Under the pieces are notes generated by a model. The model worked only from the letters and a program-made list of their open reading frames with translations, made no database searches and was not told the origin of the DNA. Positions 38,366-48,506 of a DNA stretch of 64,000 bases are shown here, one piece after another; position 1 is the stretch's first letter; every line of letters starts with the position of its first letter. The stretch comes from an alpha proteobacterium HIMB59. Lineage in GTDB: Bacteria > Pseudomonadota > Alphaproteobacteria > HIMB59. The position numbers were made by a program, and so were the translations under genes. The DNA lies in the NCBI GenBank assembly GCA_004321805.1, contig SGZV01000003.1, positions 1 to 64,000 of the forward strand, written 5' to 3'.

Positions 38366-40183
38366 ATGAACACTATTAAGAATCTTGCAATTATCGCTCA
38401 CGTTGATCATGGAAAAACTACTTTAATTGATAATTTGTTAAAACAATGTGGGATATTTAGAGAAAACCAAGAAGTATCAGAGAGAATAATGGACTCTAAT
38501 GACTTGGAAAAAGAACGAGGGATTACTATTTTAGCAAAACCCACTTCTATAATATTTAACGATACTCGAATTAACATCATAGATACACCTGGTCACGCTG
38601 ATTTTGGGGGTGAGGTAGAGAGGGTTCTGTCTATGGTTGATGGTGTTATTTTGTTGATTGACTCATCTGAAGGGCCAATGCCTCAAACAAAGTTCGTACT
38701 AGGTAAAGCTTTAAAACAGGGATTACGACCGATGGTTGTTATTAATAAAATTGATAAATCAGATGCAAGACCTGATGATGTATTAAATGAAGTTTTTGAT
38801 CTTTTTGTATCCTTAGATGCAAGTTCTGAACAATTAGATTTTCCAGTATTGTATGCTTCTGGAAGAAGTGGCTGGTGTGTAAATGAATTATCTGAAGAAA
38901 GAGTTAACCTTACTCCGCTCTTAAATAAGGTTATATCTCATGTTCCTTCTCCAAGCGTTGATAATTCTAAGCCTTTCGCTATGTTAACGACACTTTTAGA
39001 TTCTGATCCTTATTTAGGAAGATGTCTAATAGGCAGAGTAGAGCAGGGTTCTGCAAAAATAAATGATAGTGTTCACGCACTAAATTTGTCAGGAAAAGTC
39101 GTTGAGTCTGGTCGTTTAACAAAACTACTTAAATTCGAGGGCATGAAAAAAATTACTGTGGATGAGGTTAATACAGGAGATATTGTCTGTATTGCTGGTT
39201 TATCTATTTCTTCTGTATCAGATACTATTTGCTCAACAGAAGTTTCTGAGCCAATAAAATCAACTCCAATAGACCCCCCAACTATGTCAATTAATATAAT
39301 GGTAAATGACTCGCCATTAGCGGGCACTGAGGGCAAAAAAGTGACTTCAACTTTAATCAGAAATAGGTTGATTGCTGAAGCAGAGACCAATGTTGCAATA
39401 ACTTTTTCTGAAAACGAGAACAAAGATTCTTTTGAAATTGGTGGAAGGGGGGAACTTCAGTTAGGTGTTCTTATAGAGACAATGAGAAGAGAGGGTTTTG
39501 AGTTAACACTTTCAAGACCTAGGGTAGTTTACAAAAACATTGATGGCGTAAAGTGCGAACCTTATGAAGAAGTTACTATCGATGTTGATGAAGAATTTTC
39601 TAGTATTGTAATTGATGGCATGAATCAAAGAAAAGCAGAAATGATGGACATGAGGCAGTCAGGGACAGATAAGAGCAGATTGCTTTTTGTAGCTCCTTCA
39701 AGAGGCCTTATAGGCTATCAGAGTAAATTTTTAACAGATACTCGGGGAACTGGAGTGATTAACAGAGTTTTCCACTCTTATAAGCCTTTTAAAGGTGAAA
39801 TTACTGAAAGAAGAGCGGGTGCACTGATTTCTACAGGAGATGGAAAGGCAGTAGCCTATGCAATATGGAAGCTTCAAGATAGAGGTATTATGTTTGTAAA
39901 GCATCAGACACCAGTATACCAAGGAATGGTAGTAGGCGAACATAGCAGAGATAATGATCTTGAGATAAATGTCTTAAAAGGTAAACAATTAACAAATGTC
40001 AGAGCATCAGGTTCAGATGAAGCTGTGAATCTAGTTACACCTAAAATTATGTCTCTTGAAGAGATGATGACATATATTAATTCTGATGAGTTACTAGAAG
40101 TTACCCCAATTAATCTTAGGTTACGCAAAAAGTACTTAGATCCTAATGAAAGAAAAAAATACGCTAAAGCCAGTAATTTTTAA
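38366..40183 (+). CDS. typA: Ribosome-associated GTPase TypA/BipA
   Basis: NLAIIAHVDHGKTTLIDNLLKQ, ERGITILAKPTSI, DTPGHADFGGEVERVLSMVDG, BipA-specific C-terminus (TNVRASGSDEAVNLV). Confidence 0.97.
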   Translation: MNTIKNLAIIAHVDHGKTTLIDNLLKQCGIFRENQEVSERIMDSNDLEKERGITILAKPTSIIFNDTRINIIDTPGHADFGGEVERVLSMVDGVILLIDSSEGPMPQTKFVLGKALKQGLRPMVVINKIDKSDARPDDVLNEVFDLFVSLDASSEQLDFPVLYASGRSGWCVNELSEERVNLTPLLNKVISHVPSPSVDNSKPFAMLTTLLDSDPYLGRCLIGRVEQGSAKINDSVHALNLSGKVVESGRLTKLLKFEGMKKITVDEVNTGDIVCIAGLSISSVSDTICSTEVSEPIKSTPIDPPTMSINIMVNDSPLAGTEGKKVTSTLIRNRLIAEAETNVAITFSENENKDSFEIGGRGELQLGVLIETMRREGFELTLSRPRVVYKNIDGVKCEPYEEVTIDVDEEFSSIVIDGMNQRKAEMMDMRQSGTDKSRLLFVAPSRGLIGYQSKFLTDTRGTGVINRVFHSYKPFKGEITERRAGALISTGDGKAVAYAIWKLQDRGIMFVKHQTPVYQGMVVGEHSRDNDLEINVLKGKQLTNVRASGSDEAVNLVTPKIMSLEEMMTYINSDELLEVTPINLRLRKKYLDPNERKKYAKASNF

Positions 40184-40693
40184 ATTATAAATATAATTAA
40201 ATATATAAAATATATTACTGTTTTTACTATAAATTATTTATAAAATATTGTGCAATTTTGATAACTACTCAGTATACTAAAAATCCATCAAAACATCAGA
40301 CTAATTAGAAAAATTCCAAAAAGGATTTAATAGTCTTTAAAAGTCATTACTTTTTTAATCTATTTATATATTTAATAAATATCACAGCTTAAATTTTCAA
40401 TTTATTTTTAAAAAATTAAATTTTTACAGTTTTGATTACCATAAATACTTTTTTTAGATGAATATGATTTATAAAGCTTTTTTATTAAAGATTTTTATAT
40501 TTAAGTCAGTCAAATATTGAAGAAAAAGGCGTATTTGAATAAAAAAAGGAGGAAAAAGTCTAATTTTTAGTAAAAAAGGAAAAATATTATCTAAATTTTT
40601 GTATTAAAATCAATACTAAAATCAGTATTTTTAACAAGCCAATTACACGTATTATAAATTAGATACCCCTTAAAACGTAAAAAAATGGAAATT

Positions 40694-41293
40694 TCAACTA
40701 TTTTTAAATAACCATTTTATTGAGTCTTCACATCTATCATCGCCCCAAAAAACTTCTTTATTTACAATAAAGCTAGGACTTCCAAAAATTCCTTTATTTT
40801 TAGCCATTTTTGTGTTTTTTTCATATTCGTTCACAATATCTGATAATTTTGCTAATTTTATGATCTCTTCTGGGTCAAGACCGATTTCAATTAGAGTCTT
40901 TGAAAGGTTAGGCTCTGAGCCTGGTTCTTGATGTTCCAAAAACCATTTTTTATAGGTCAGTATAGTATAATCTTTGATCCATCCTTCTTTTTTACCTAAA
41001 ATAGCGACCTGATTGGCTAAATCAAATTCTTTAAGTGGGTAGGGAGCAGGGACGTTAGCATCAAATCCATAGAAATTTGCTCTTCTCTTGACGTCTCTCC
41101 ACATATAATCGATTTTTTGTTTTTTCTTTTCAGCCATAAATGGAATATTCTCCATTTCAACCATTCTTGCTCTGACACTGAAGGGGAACCATTCAAATTC
41201 AACACTTTTTTCTTTTTCAAGCGCTTCTAATCTTTGGGTAGAAAGGTATGTATATGTACTACCAATCGAGAACCAAAATTCAATTTTACTCAT
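40694..41293 (-). CDS. DsbA-family / 2-hydroxychromene-2-carboxylate isomerase-like protein
   Basis: FWFSIGSTYTYLSTQRLEALE, FPFSVRARM, NKGIFGSPSFIVNKEVFWGDDR. Confidence 0.88.
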   Translation of the reverse strand: MSKIEFWFSIGSTYTYLSTQRLEALEKEKSVEFEWFPFSVRARMVEMENIPFMAEKKKQKIDYMWRDVKRRANFYGFDANVPAPYPLKEFDLANQVAILGKKEGWIKDYTILTYKKWFLEHQEPGSEPNLSKTLIEIGLDPEEIIKLAKLSDIVNEYEKNTKMAKNKGIFGSPSFIVNKEVFWGDDRCEDSIKWLFKNS

Positions 41294-41371
41294 TAATAAA
41301 TAATATTTTAAGCTAAAAATTTTTTAAAGAAATATATGATCTGGTCACTTCTGTCGCATGTATAATAACAT

Positions 41372-41644
41372 ATGAAAAACCTTTTTTTACAGCTTTATAA
41401 CGGAGTTATGGATGCTGATTGGAACCCTCTTAGGGCTATTCCAAGTCTAGCATTAAGGCATTTAATCATGCAACTATTATCATGGATGTGGTGCATAATT
41501 TTTTCCTTATATTTCGGCTCTTTTTTTATTTTTGGAGTAACTGCAGCAGCTCATTTCTTGCTTATTTTTGGAACTTTTATGACTGCAGCAACTTTTGCCA
41601 CTGCACCAAAAATAGCGAAATCAAAATTTAAAAGCTTAGATTAA
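41372..41644 (+). CDS. Small membrane protein of unknown function
   Basis: 90-aa ORF with two hydrophobic segments. Confidence 0.6.
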   Translation: MKNLFLQLYNGVMDADWNPLRAIPSLALRHLIMQLLSWMWCIIFSLYFGSFFIFGVTAAAHFLLIFGTFMTAATFATAPKIAKSKFKSLD

Positions 41645-41654
41645 AACATTATAT

Positions 41655-42122
41655 TTACTGTATAATTTTTTTGGTAACATCTACTATAATAGCTGAAACC
41701 ATATTAATTAGCCTTTTTCTGCTTATAATTACAGAACTATTGGCTGACCCAGCTGCAGGTATGACAAATTCATAATTCTCCAGAGATTTGTCCGCATATA
41801 TAACTAAATTTGATGGCAGCCCAAATGGACAAACACCTCCAATAGGGTGTGAAGTATATAATTCTGTATCGCTCGCTGAGAGCATTTTTGCCTTTTTTTT
41901 GAATATATTTTTGTATTTTTTGTTGTCTATTTTGGTATTGCCAGCAACCATAATCAATATTGGTTCTTCAAGTATCAATGCAATAGTTTTTACTATTTGA
42001 CCTGGATCTACATTGTGAGCGAGTGCGGCCTCATTTACAGATGCTGTAGATATATCATGTTCTATAATTTCTAGGTCAGGGGCTATTTTTATTAGATTTT
42101 CTTTTACTGATTTTATTGACAT
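41655..42122 (-). CDS. YbaK/EbsC-type aminoacyl-tRNA deacylase
   Basis: NVDPGQIVKTIALILEEPILIMVAGNTKID, HPIGGVCPFGLP. Confidence 0.92.
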   Translation of the reverse strand: MSIKSVKENLIKIAPDLEIIEHDISTASVNEAALAHNVDPGQIVKTIALILEEPILIMVAGNTKIDNKKYKNIFKKKAKMLSASDTELYTSHPIGGVCPFGLPSNLVIYADKSLENYEFVIPAAGSANSSVIISRKRLINMVSAIIVDVTKKIIQ

Positions 42123-42180
42123 TTATATATATATTTGTTGCATAATATATATTATAGGAATTTCATACATATAGTATTTA

Positions 42181-42960
42181 TCATAATTCTAATATTTGGC
42201 CATCATATGCTGGCATATAATTCTTATTATCAAGATAATTGATTGTATCTTTGTAGTCTAGATGAGCTGTCATGTGACTTAAATAAGCTTTTTTTGGCTT
42301 AACTATATCAAGCCATTCTTTTACCTCAGATAAAGAAGCATGTGAAATATGAGGATCAATTCTTAAACATCCAACAATCCAATGGTCAATATTTTCAATT
42401 TTTTTAAAAAATTCTTTATCATAGAAATATTTAACATCTAAGTTATATGCAACTTTATCGTCAAAAATAAAGCCAATTGAGTCTATATCTCCATGATTTT
42501 GGCTTATAAGCTTTATATTTATGCCAAAAATTTCAAATTCCTTTGAAGAGTAAAGATTTTTTGAGAGTATTGCTGGATAATAACTTTTTTCAGTATTTTC
42601 AAAGAGATAATTAAAACTGTTAGTTATTTTTTCCATAGTTTGCTCATTTCCGTAGCAAGGAATAATCTTGCCTTGAATAAGATTTATAGATCTTAGTTCA
42701 TTAATGCCATGGGTGTGATCTGCATGCTCATGGGTGTAAAAAACAGTATCTATATTGTCTATTTTATTGCTTAAAAACTGCTGTTTTAGATCTGGACTAG
42801 TGTCTATAAGCAAATTTTTATTATTTTTTTGAACTAAAATAGATGGCCTAGTTCTTTTATTTTTTGGCTCTTTCGGGTCACATTTACCCCAAATATTATG
42901 AAACAAAGGAACTCCAAAACTAGAACCACATCCCAATATTGTTATTTTCAAGTCTGACAT
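42181..42960 (-). CDS. MBL-fold metallohydrolase (PhnP-like)
   Basis: ILGCGSSFGVP, DTSPDLKQQFL, FYTHEHADHTHGINELR, SHMTAHLDY. Confidence 0.93.
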   Translation of the reverse strand: MSDLKITILGCGSSFGVPLFHNIWGKCDPKEPKNKRTRPSILVQKNNKNLLIDTSPDLKQQFLSNKIDNIDTVFYTHEHADHTHGINELRSINLIQGKIIPCYGNEQTMEKITNSFNYLFENTEKSYYPAILSKNLYSSKEFEIFGINIKLISQNHGDIDSIGFIFDDKVAYNLDVKYFYDKEFFKKIENIDHWIVGCLRIDPHISHASLSEVKEWLDIVKPKKAYLSHMTAHLDYKDTINYLDNKNYMPAYDGQILEL

Positions 42961-43724
42961 GAAATAAATCTCTCATAATTTTTTGAGGCAATATTAGCAA
43001 TATTGTCAAAATCTTTTTCAGTGAGTTTACAATAATATTCGATTATATGTCTTAATAATGAGGGTTTGTTGATTTCTCCCCTCATTGGTACTGGGGCCAG
43101 ATAAGGGGCATCTGTTTCAAAAAAAATCTTATTTTTAGGTAGTTTTCTAATAGTCCTCCTCAATTTTTCAGCATTTTTAAAAGTTATTATTCCAGTAATT
43201 GAAAAATAACAATCAAGATTAATGAATTTCTCTGCATAATTATCATCCCCTGTAAAACAATGAATTAATACTGTTTTAAGTTCTGATTTGTATTCATTAA
43301 TAATTTTATAAGTTTCTTCAAAAGCATCACGTACATGAATTAATAAAGGAAGTTCATTTTTTATTGCTGTTTCAATATGTAATTTAAAAGACTTAATTTG
43401 ATTTATAGGTTTTACATCATAACTAAAGTCAAGGCCAGTTTCTCCGATAATCTTTATCTTATCTTTGTAACCGTTTATATGTTTCTCAAATAATGCTTTA
43501 AAGCTATCTTCATCTACTTCATTACATAAATATGGGTGATGACCAATAGTAAGGTCGACAAAATCATAGTTTTTCACAAGATTATAGTCAGTTTCAATAT
43601 CGTATAAATTTGAATTAACTGCTAAAAATTTCGATATTCCCTCTTCCCTACCTTCTTTTATTATTTGATCAACAGAATTGATAAGATCTTTATGGGAAAA
43701 ATTAACATGTGCATCAGTTAACAC
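42948..43724 (-). CDS. TatD family hydrolase
   Basis: LTDAHVNF, IGETGLDFSYD, PLLIHVRDAFEET, FFETDAPYLAPVPMRGEINKP. Confidence 0.94.
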   Translation of the reverse strand: MLTDAHVNFSHKDLINSVDQIIKEGREEGISKFLAVNSNLYDIETDYNLVKNYDFVDLTIGHHPYLCNEVDEDSFKALFEKHINGYKDKIKIIGETGLDFSYDVKPINQIKSFKLHIETAIKNELPLLIHVRDAFEETYKIINEYKSELKTVLIHCFTGDDNYAEKFINLDCYFSITGIITFKNAEKLRRTIRKLPKNKIFFETDAPYLAPVPMRGEINKPSLLRHIIEYYCKLTEKDFDNIANIASKNYERFISCQT

Positions 43725-43729
43725 GGTTT

Positions 43730-45247
43730 TTATCCATCTATTCTCATAAATACCGGTTCTGGTTTGGATATTTTAAGATATTTTTTTTCTAAAATTTTAT
43801 TAAATTTTTCAAAGCTAAGATATGATTTATCTAGTCCAAATATCGAATAAACTTTTTCTGCCCCATTTGGAATGAATGGTGCCAAAAACTGCGTAATTTT
43901 TAAAATACATAGTGAAATTTGGTCTAAAACTTCTTTCATTTTGGCTTGATCGGTCTTACGTAGTTCCCAGGGGGCTGACTTATCAACAAAAGTATTTAAA
44001 TCATTTAAATGGCCAAATATTACTTTTAAATATCCATCAAAACTATACCTATCCATTAAGTTATATAGTTCATTTTGAGAAGAAATGATATTTTTATAGA
44101 TTTTAAAATTTAAAATATTATCAGTAAAATCAATAGTTTGATTTGAATTTTTAAATATAAAACTTAATACTCTTTGAATTAAGTTTCCAAAATTATTTGA
44201 TAAATCTCCGTTTATTCTGTTAATCATTGAAACTTTTGAAAAATCTCCATCATTACCAAAAGGAACTTCCCTCATAAGAAAATAACGTAATTGATCTAGG
44301 CCATATAATTTTATTAATTCAAGAGGATCAATAACATTTCCAAGGCTTTTACTGATTTTCTCCCCTTCATTTGTCCACCATCCATGAGCTACTATCTGTT
44401 TTGGAGGTAAAAGATCTGCTGCCATTAAGAAGGCAGGCCAATAAACAGCATGAAATCTTAGTATATCTTTACCGACTACGTGAATTCCTGGCCAAAAAGA
44501 CTTATATTTATCATTATCTTGATTTGGGAAACCTAGAGCAGATATATAGTTAGTGAGAGCATCTAACCAAACATACATTATGTGATTATCGTCATTTGGC
44601 ACATCTATGCCCCAATTAAAAGTTGTTCGAGAGACTGATAGATCTCTTAATCCACCCGACACAAAACTTTTTACTTCATTTAATCTAGATTTGGGGTGAA
44701 CAAAGTCAGGTACAGAGTCATAAAGTTCTAAGAGTTTATTTTGCCATTTAGATAGTCTGAAAAAATAGCTCTCCTCTTCTACCCAACTTAATTCAGAGCC
44801 AAAAGAATTAAATTTAATTCCATTTACTTCAGTTATTTCGTTTTCCGCTACAAAAGCCTCATCTCTTACAGAGTACCAACCAGCATATTTTGATAAATAT
44901 ATTGCATCTTTATCTAGTAACCTCTGCCATAAATTTTGAACTGAAACTTTGTGTCTTTCCTCTGTAGTTCTAATGAAATCATCATTGTCTAAATTTAAAA
45001 CATCGGATAATGCTCTAAAATTTTCAGAGACTTGGTCTGTAAATTTTTTAGGATCAATATTCTTATCTTGGGCTGCTTTTTCAACTTTTTGACCATGTTC
45101 ATCAGTTCCTGTTAAAAAATAAGTTTCAAAGCCTTTTAGCTTATAAAATCTTTTTAAAACATCTACTGATATTGAAGTATATGCATGCCCAATATGTGGC
45201 TTATCATTTACGTAATAAATGGGAGTTGTAAAATATTTATTTTCCAT
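43730..45247 (-). CDS. metG: Methionyl-tRNA synthetase
   Basis: TTPIYYVNDKPHIGHAYTSI, FLTGTDEHGQKVEKAA, GEKISKSLGNVIDP (KMSKS-like). Confidence 0.97.
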   Translation of the reverse strand: MENKYFTTPIYYVNDKPHIGHAYTSISVDVLKRFYKLKGFETYFLTGTDEHGQKVEKAAQDKNIDPKKFTDQVSENFRALSDVLNLDNDDFIRTTEERHKVSVQNLWQRLLDKDAIYLSKYAGWYSVRDEAFVAENEITEVNGIKFNSFGSELSWVEEESYFFRLSKWQNKLLELYDSVPDFVHPKSRLNEVKSFVSGGLRDLSVSRTTFNWGIDVPNDDNHIMYVWLDALTNYISALGFPNQDNDKYKSFWPGIHVVGKDILRFHAVYWPAFLMAADLLPPKQIVAHGWWTNEGEKISKSLGNVIDPLELIKLYGLDQLRYFLMREVPFGNDGDFSKVSMINRINGDLSNNFGNLIQRVLSFIFKNSNQTIDFTDNILNFKIYKNIISSQNELYNLMDRYSFDGYLKVIFGHLNDLNTFVDKSAPWELRKTDQAKMKEVLDQISLCILKITQFLAPFIPNGAEKVYSIFGLDKSYLSFEKFNKILEKKYLKISKPEPVFMRIDG

Positions 45248-46025
45248 ATTTAATTATATTTGAATGTAATCTTGTGAAATAAATAGCAATTAGATCATTA
45301 GTCAATGTATTATATTGAAGACTTTCGTTGACATCGTAAAGATAGTTAGAATGAAGATCGAATAAATATTTATATAATTTTCTGTTATCAGAATATTTTC
45401 TTAAATTAAAATTAAGAACTTTTAAAAAAATTATTGAACAAATATCTATTTGATTTTTGGTAAAAAGTTTTACATTTTCAAAAAAATCAATTTTTTCTAA
45501 AGATATAAATGAATAAATCAAATTTTGAATTATTTCCTCTGATATGTTTTGATTTTGATTAATTAAATCTTGAGCAAAAATATTTAATCTAACATCTGAA
45601 TTAAAATCATTTAATCTGAGAATTCTAGATCTAGATAGAACTGTTTTGGGAATTCTTAGAAGATTAGAGGTACAAAAAATAAAGAATGTTTTTTGAGGAA
45701 CCTCTTCTATTAATTTTAATAGTCCATTAATAGAATTATTGTTCAATTCTGTAATTTCTTTTATAAAAATAATTTTATTTAAATTCAAAACATTAGTGTG
45801 AAGAAATTCTTTTTTTAATTTTCTTATTTGATCTATAGATATAAATTTACTTACTGTTTCTGGTTTCAATTCTAAGAAACACGTATCAATTTCATACTGT
45901 TTCTCAAAAAAACAACTCTTTATCTCTTTTTCTATGTGTTCTAGTTTTTCAGAATTATTTATTTCAATTAAGAATAATCCCTGATTTTCAAAATTAATTT
46001 TTTTTATTATTTGATTAATTTCCAT
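45237..46025 (-). CDS. DNA polymerase III delta-prime-like subunit (divergent, short)
   Basis: IRKLKKEF, NNNSINGLLKLIEEVPQKTFFIFCTSNLLRIPKTVLSRSRI; synteny between tmk and metG. Confidence 0.75.
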   Translation of the reverse strand: MEINQIIKKINFENQGLFLIEINNSEKLEHIEKEIKSCFFEKQYEIDTCFLELKPETVSKFISIDQIRKLKKEFLHTNVLNLNKIIFIKEITELNNNSINGLLKLIEEVPQKTFFIFCTSNLLRIPKTVLSRSRILRLNDFNSDVRLNIFAQDLINQNQNISEEIIQNLIYSFISLEKIDFFENVKLFTKNQIDICSIIFLKVLNFNLRKYSDNRKLYKYLFDLHSNYLYDVNESLQYNTLTNDLIAIYFTRLHSNIIKYGK

Positions 46026-46612
46026 TTTTTTAAATTTAATAAGATTTCATTATGAATTAATTCTTTATCTCTATTAGCATCAATAGTTATAAATTTTCTA
46101 TTATCAAAATTTATTTTTCCAATGTCTTCGTAATTTTTTTGGATTCTTGAAAATTGGCTATAGTACTTTTTGTCAAAATTATTTCTTTCACCTACTATTT
46201 TTTTTCTTTGTACAAGAGTTTTCTTATTAATTTTAAAATAGAATGTAATTTTGGGAATAAATTTTTTATCAATTTGATTAATTAAACTTAAAATAAGTTT
46301 TTTATCTTTTAATGTGTATTTTTGATATGCGTAAGTAGAGTCAAAATAACGATCAAAAACAATTAAGTTATTTAATTTCAATTTAGAAAGAAGAGCAAAT
46401 CGACATGCAAAAAAAAATAAAATCAATGTCAAATTATCGTAATTTGAATTAAGTATTATTTTTCTTATTTTTTCTAATTGCTTATGCCCACCAGGCTCAC
46501 GAGTAAATGTTGATTTTATCTTATTTTTATTTAAATAATTTTTTAATAATTTAATTTGAGTAGATTTTCCTGAATATTCAAAACCTTCAAAACTTACTAT
46601 TTTCTTATTCAT
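46007..46612 (-). CDS. tmk: Thymidylate kinase
   Basis: FEGFEYSGKSTQIKLLKNYL, TREPGG, DRYFDSTYAYQ. Confidence 0.94.
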   Translation of the reverse strand: MNKKIVSFEGFEYSGKSTQIKLLKNYLNKNKIKSTFTREPGGHKQLEKIRKIILNSNYDNLTLILFFFACRFALLSKLKLNNLIVFDRYFDSTYAYQKYTLKDKKLILSLINQIDKKFIPKITFYFKINKKTLVQRKKIVGERNNFDKKYYSQFSRIQKNYEDIGKINFDNRKFITIDANRDKELIHNEILLNLKKWKLIK

Positions 46613-46627
46613 TTATAATTAATTTTA

Positions 46628-47755
46628 TTAATTAGAACCTAAAACTATATAATACAGTGCAGAGGTAATTCTAGAGAAAAAGCCCTTCTGTTCAATGTTT
46701 TCACCAGCTGCTAATGGAAAACTGACTTTTTTATCAGCATATGAAATTTGAAGATTAGCAATTATATCACCTTTGTTAATTGGTGTTTGAATTGGTTCTT
46801 CTATTAAAACATCTACATTAGCAGAAGATAATTGCGCTTTGGGTATACTGACCTTGATATCTTCGATAGCAACTAAATCTACTTTTTCTTTTTTTCCAAG
46901 CCATGTATTTGCTTGAAAAACTATTTCATTTTTTTTAAAAAAATTTACCAATTCAAAATTATTGAAGCCCCAGTCCATTAATCTAAGAGACTCTTGAGCT
47001 CTTGATCTTGAGGATTCTAAACCATTCATCACGATAATAAGCCTCCTACCCCCCCTTTCAGCAGAGCCAACAATTCCATATCCAGCTGCTTCTGTATATC
47101 CAGTCTTAAAGCCATCAGCTCCATCAAAGGTTAGAAGTAAAGGATTTCGATTATCCTGTTTAATGCCATTGTATGTAAATTCGTTTAATTCATACATTTG
47201 ATATAATTCAGGATGTTTTTCCACCGTATATTTAGCAAGTAAGGCAAGATCTTTAGCGGTTGTATAATGACTATCATTTGGCCAGCCGCTACTATTTACA
47301 AAATTAGTATCTGCTAATCCTATCTTTTTTGCTAAGTTATTCATTTCTATTGCAAATGTCTCTTCTGTACCCGAGATACCTTCTGCTAAGGCTATTGAAG
47401 CATCATTTCCACTTTGAACAACAATTCCTAGGAGAAGATCAAACACCTTTACTCTTTTATCCACCTCAATGAACATCTTTGAACCTCCCATTTTCCATGC
47501 TTTTTTACTGACAAGGAACTCTTGATCCAAGGAAAGTGAGCCATTCTTGATTTTTTCAAAAGCGACTAAAACAGTCATTATTTTAGTCATACTCGAAGGA
47601 AAAGTTCTCATGTTTGAGTTTTTTTCAAGTAGGATTTCTCCAGTAGAGATATCCATCACTAAGGCAGTTTCTGCAATACTATCAATTGCAAATAAGGGCT
47701 TTGATAAAAAGAAAAATAAGAGAAATAGTATTGGTTTAAGGGTATATTTTGGCAT
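46628..47755 (-). CDS. D-alanyl-D-alanine carboxypeptidase (S11)
   Basis: Signal peptide; SxxK FPSSMTKIMT, SGN motif VQSGNDASIALAE, KTG motif DGFKTGYTEAAGYG. Confidence 0.95.
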   Translation of the reverse strand: MPKYTLKPILFLLFFFLSKPLFAIDSIAETALVMDISTGEILLEKNSNMRTFPSSMTKIMTVLVAFEKIKNGSLSLDQEFLVSKKAWKMGGSKMFIEVDKRVKVFDLLLGIVVQSGNDASIALAEGISGTEETFAIEMNNLAKKIGLADTNFVNSSGWPNDSHYTTAKDLALLAKYTVEKHPELYQMYELNEFTYNGIKQDNRNPLLLTFDGADGFKTGYTEAAGYGIVGSAERGGRRLIIVMNGLESSRSRAQESLRLMDWGFNNFELVNFFKKNEIVFQANTWLGKKEKVDLVAIEDIKVSIPKAQLSSANVDVLIEEPIQTPINKGDIIANLQISYADKKVSFPLAAGENIEQKGFFSRITSALYYIVLGSN

Positions 47756-48506
47756 CAAGGTATCCATTTCTTATAAGAAAATCTAATTTAAGATTTATAT
47801 CATTGTTTTTAAATGGGCCAGAAAAAACAGCTATCTTTTCATCCATATCCTCAAAAAATAATCCTAAATTCTTAATTTTATTTGTTTCTAACTTTGCAGA
47901 TACTAAACTATCATATTTATTGATAAGAATTAGACCTTCATATTTTCGCTTCTTACGTTCTAGCTCTTCTATTTTCTCATAATTTAACTCTGAGCTTAAG
48001 CCATCCTGCTCATCGTCTAAGGTTTCAAAAGATATTGAACTAGAATCTAATTTAATTCTACTTAACTCTTTAGATTCATCGACTTTTCTCAAGTTCAAAG
48101 ACTCTTCTTTTAGAAATTCTAAATAAATATTTGAATTAAGATCCAATAAGTCAACAATTTCAGAGCTAACCATTAAACGCTTATTTTTTTCAGTAGAAAT
48201 ATTTCTAACTATAACAAAGGATTTAAGGTTATTGGGGTTAGCTACTTTAACAACACTTGGTATGGGAAGTGAAATGTGGGATATGGACATTCCAGAGAGA
48301 TCATTACTCACATAGAATTTTTCAGATACTTTAAAATCAATATCATATTCATCTATAGATGATATTTGGATATCTCTTTTTTTAAAATAGCCGGTATCTT
48401 TTTCTATACTTTTTTCGACAAGTATTTTTTTTGAATTATCTGCAACAGTACAAGAAAAAAAAAATAGTAAAAACAATAATTTAATAAGATTATTTAAACT
48501 TATCAC
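47736..48506 (-). CDS. Lipoprotein, degenerate RlpA-like with weak C-terminal SPOR-like region
   Basis: Lipobox-like LFFFSC; SHISLPIPSVVKVANPNNLKSFVIVRN...SSEIVDLLDL parallels RlpA ([27 protein letters not shown]...IIDLS); syntenic position between mltB and dac. Confidence 0.6.
   Translation of the reverse strand: MISLNNLIKLLFLLFFFSCTVADNSKKILVEKSIEKDTGYFKKRDIQISSIDEYDIDFKVSEKFYVSNDLSGMSISHISLPIPSVVKVANPNNLKSFVIVRNISTEKNKRLMVSSEIVDLLDLNSNIYLEFLKEESLNLRKVDESKELSRIKLDSSSISFETLDDEQDGLSSELNYEKIEELERKKRKYEGLILINKYDSLVSAKLETNKIKNLGLFFEDMDEKIAVFSGPFKNNDINLKLDFLIRNGYLDAKIYP

Noticed and set aside
39073-40128. Minus-strand ORFs inside typA
   Set aside because: Antisense to a clear BipA/TypA reading frame.
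40988-41220. Minus-strand ORF 41017..41220 in a different frame of the DsbA-family gene
   Set aside because: Nested in a well-supported gene; no independent evidence.
42123-42180. Alternating AT tract (atatatatat) as a regulatory element
   Set aside because: Simple AT-rich sequence with no structure beyond composition.
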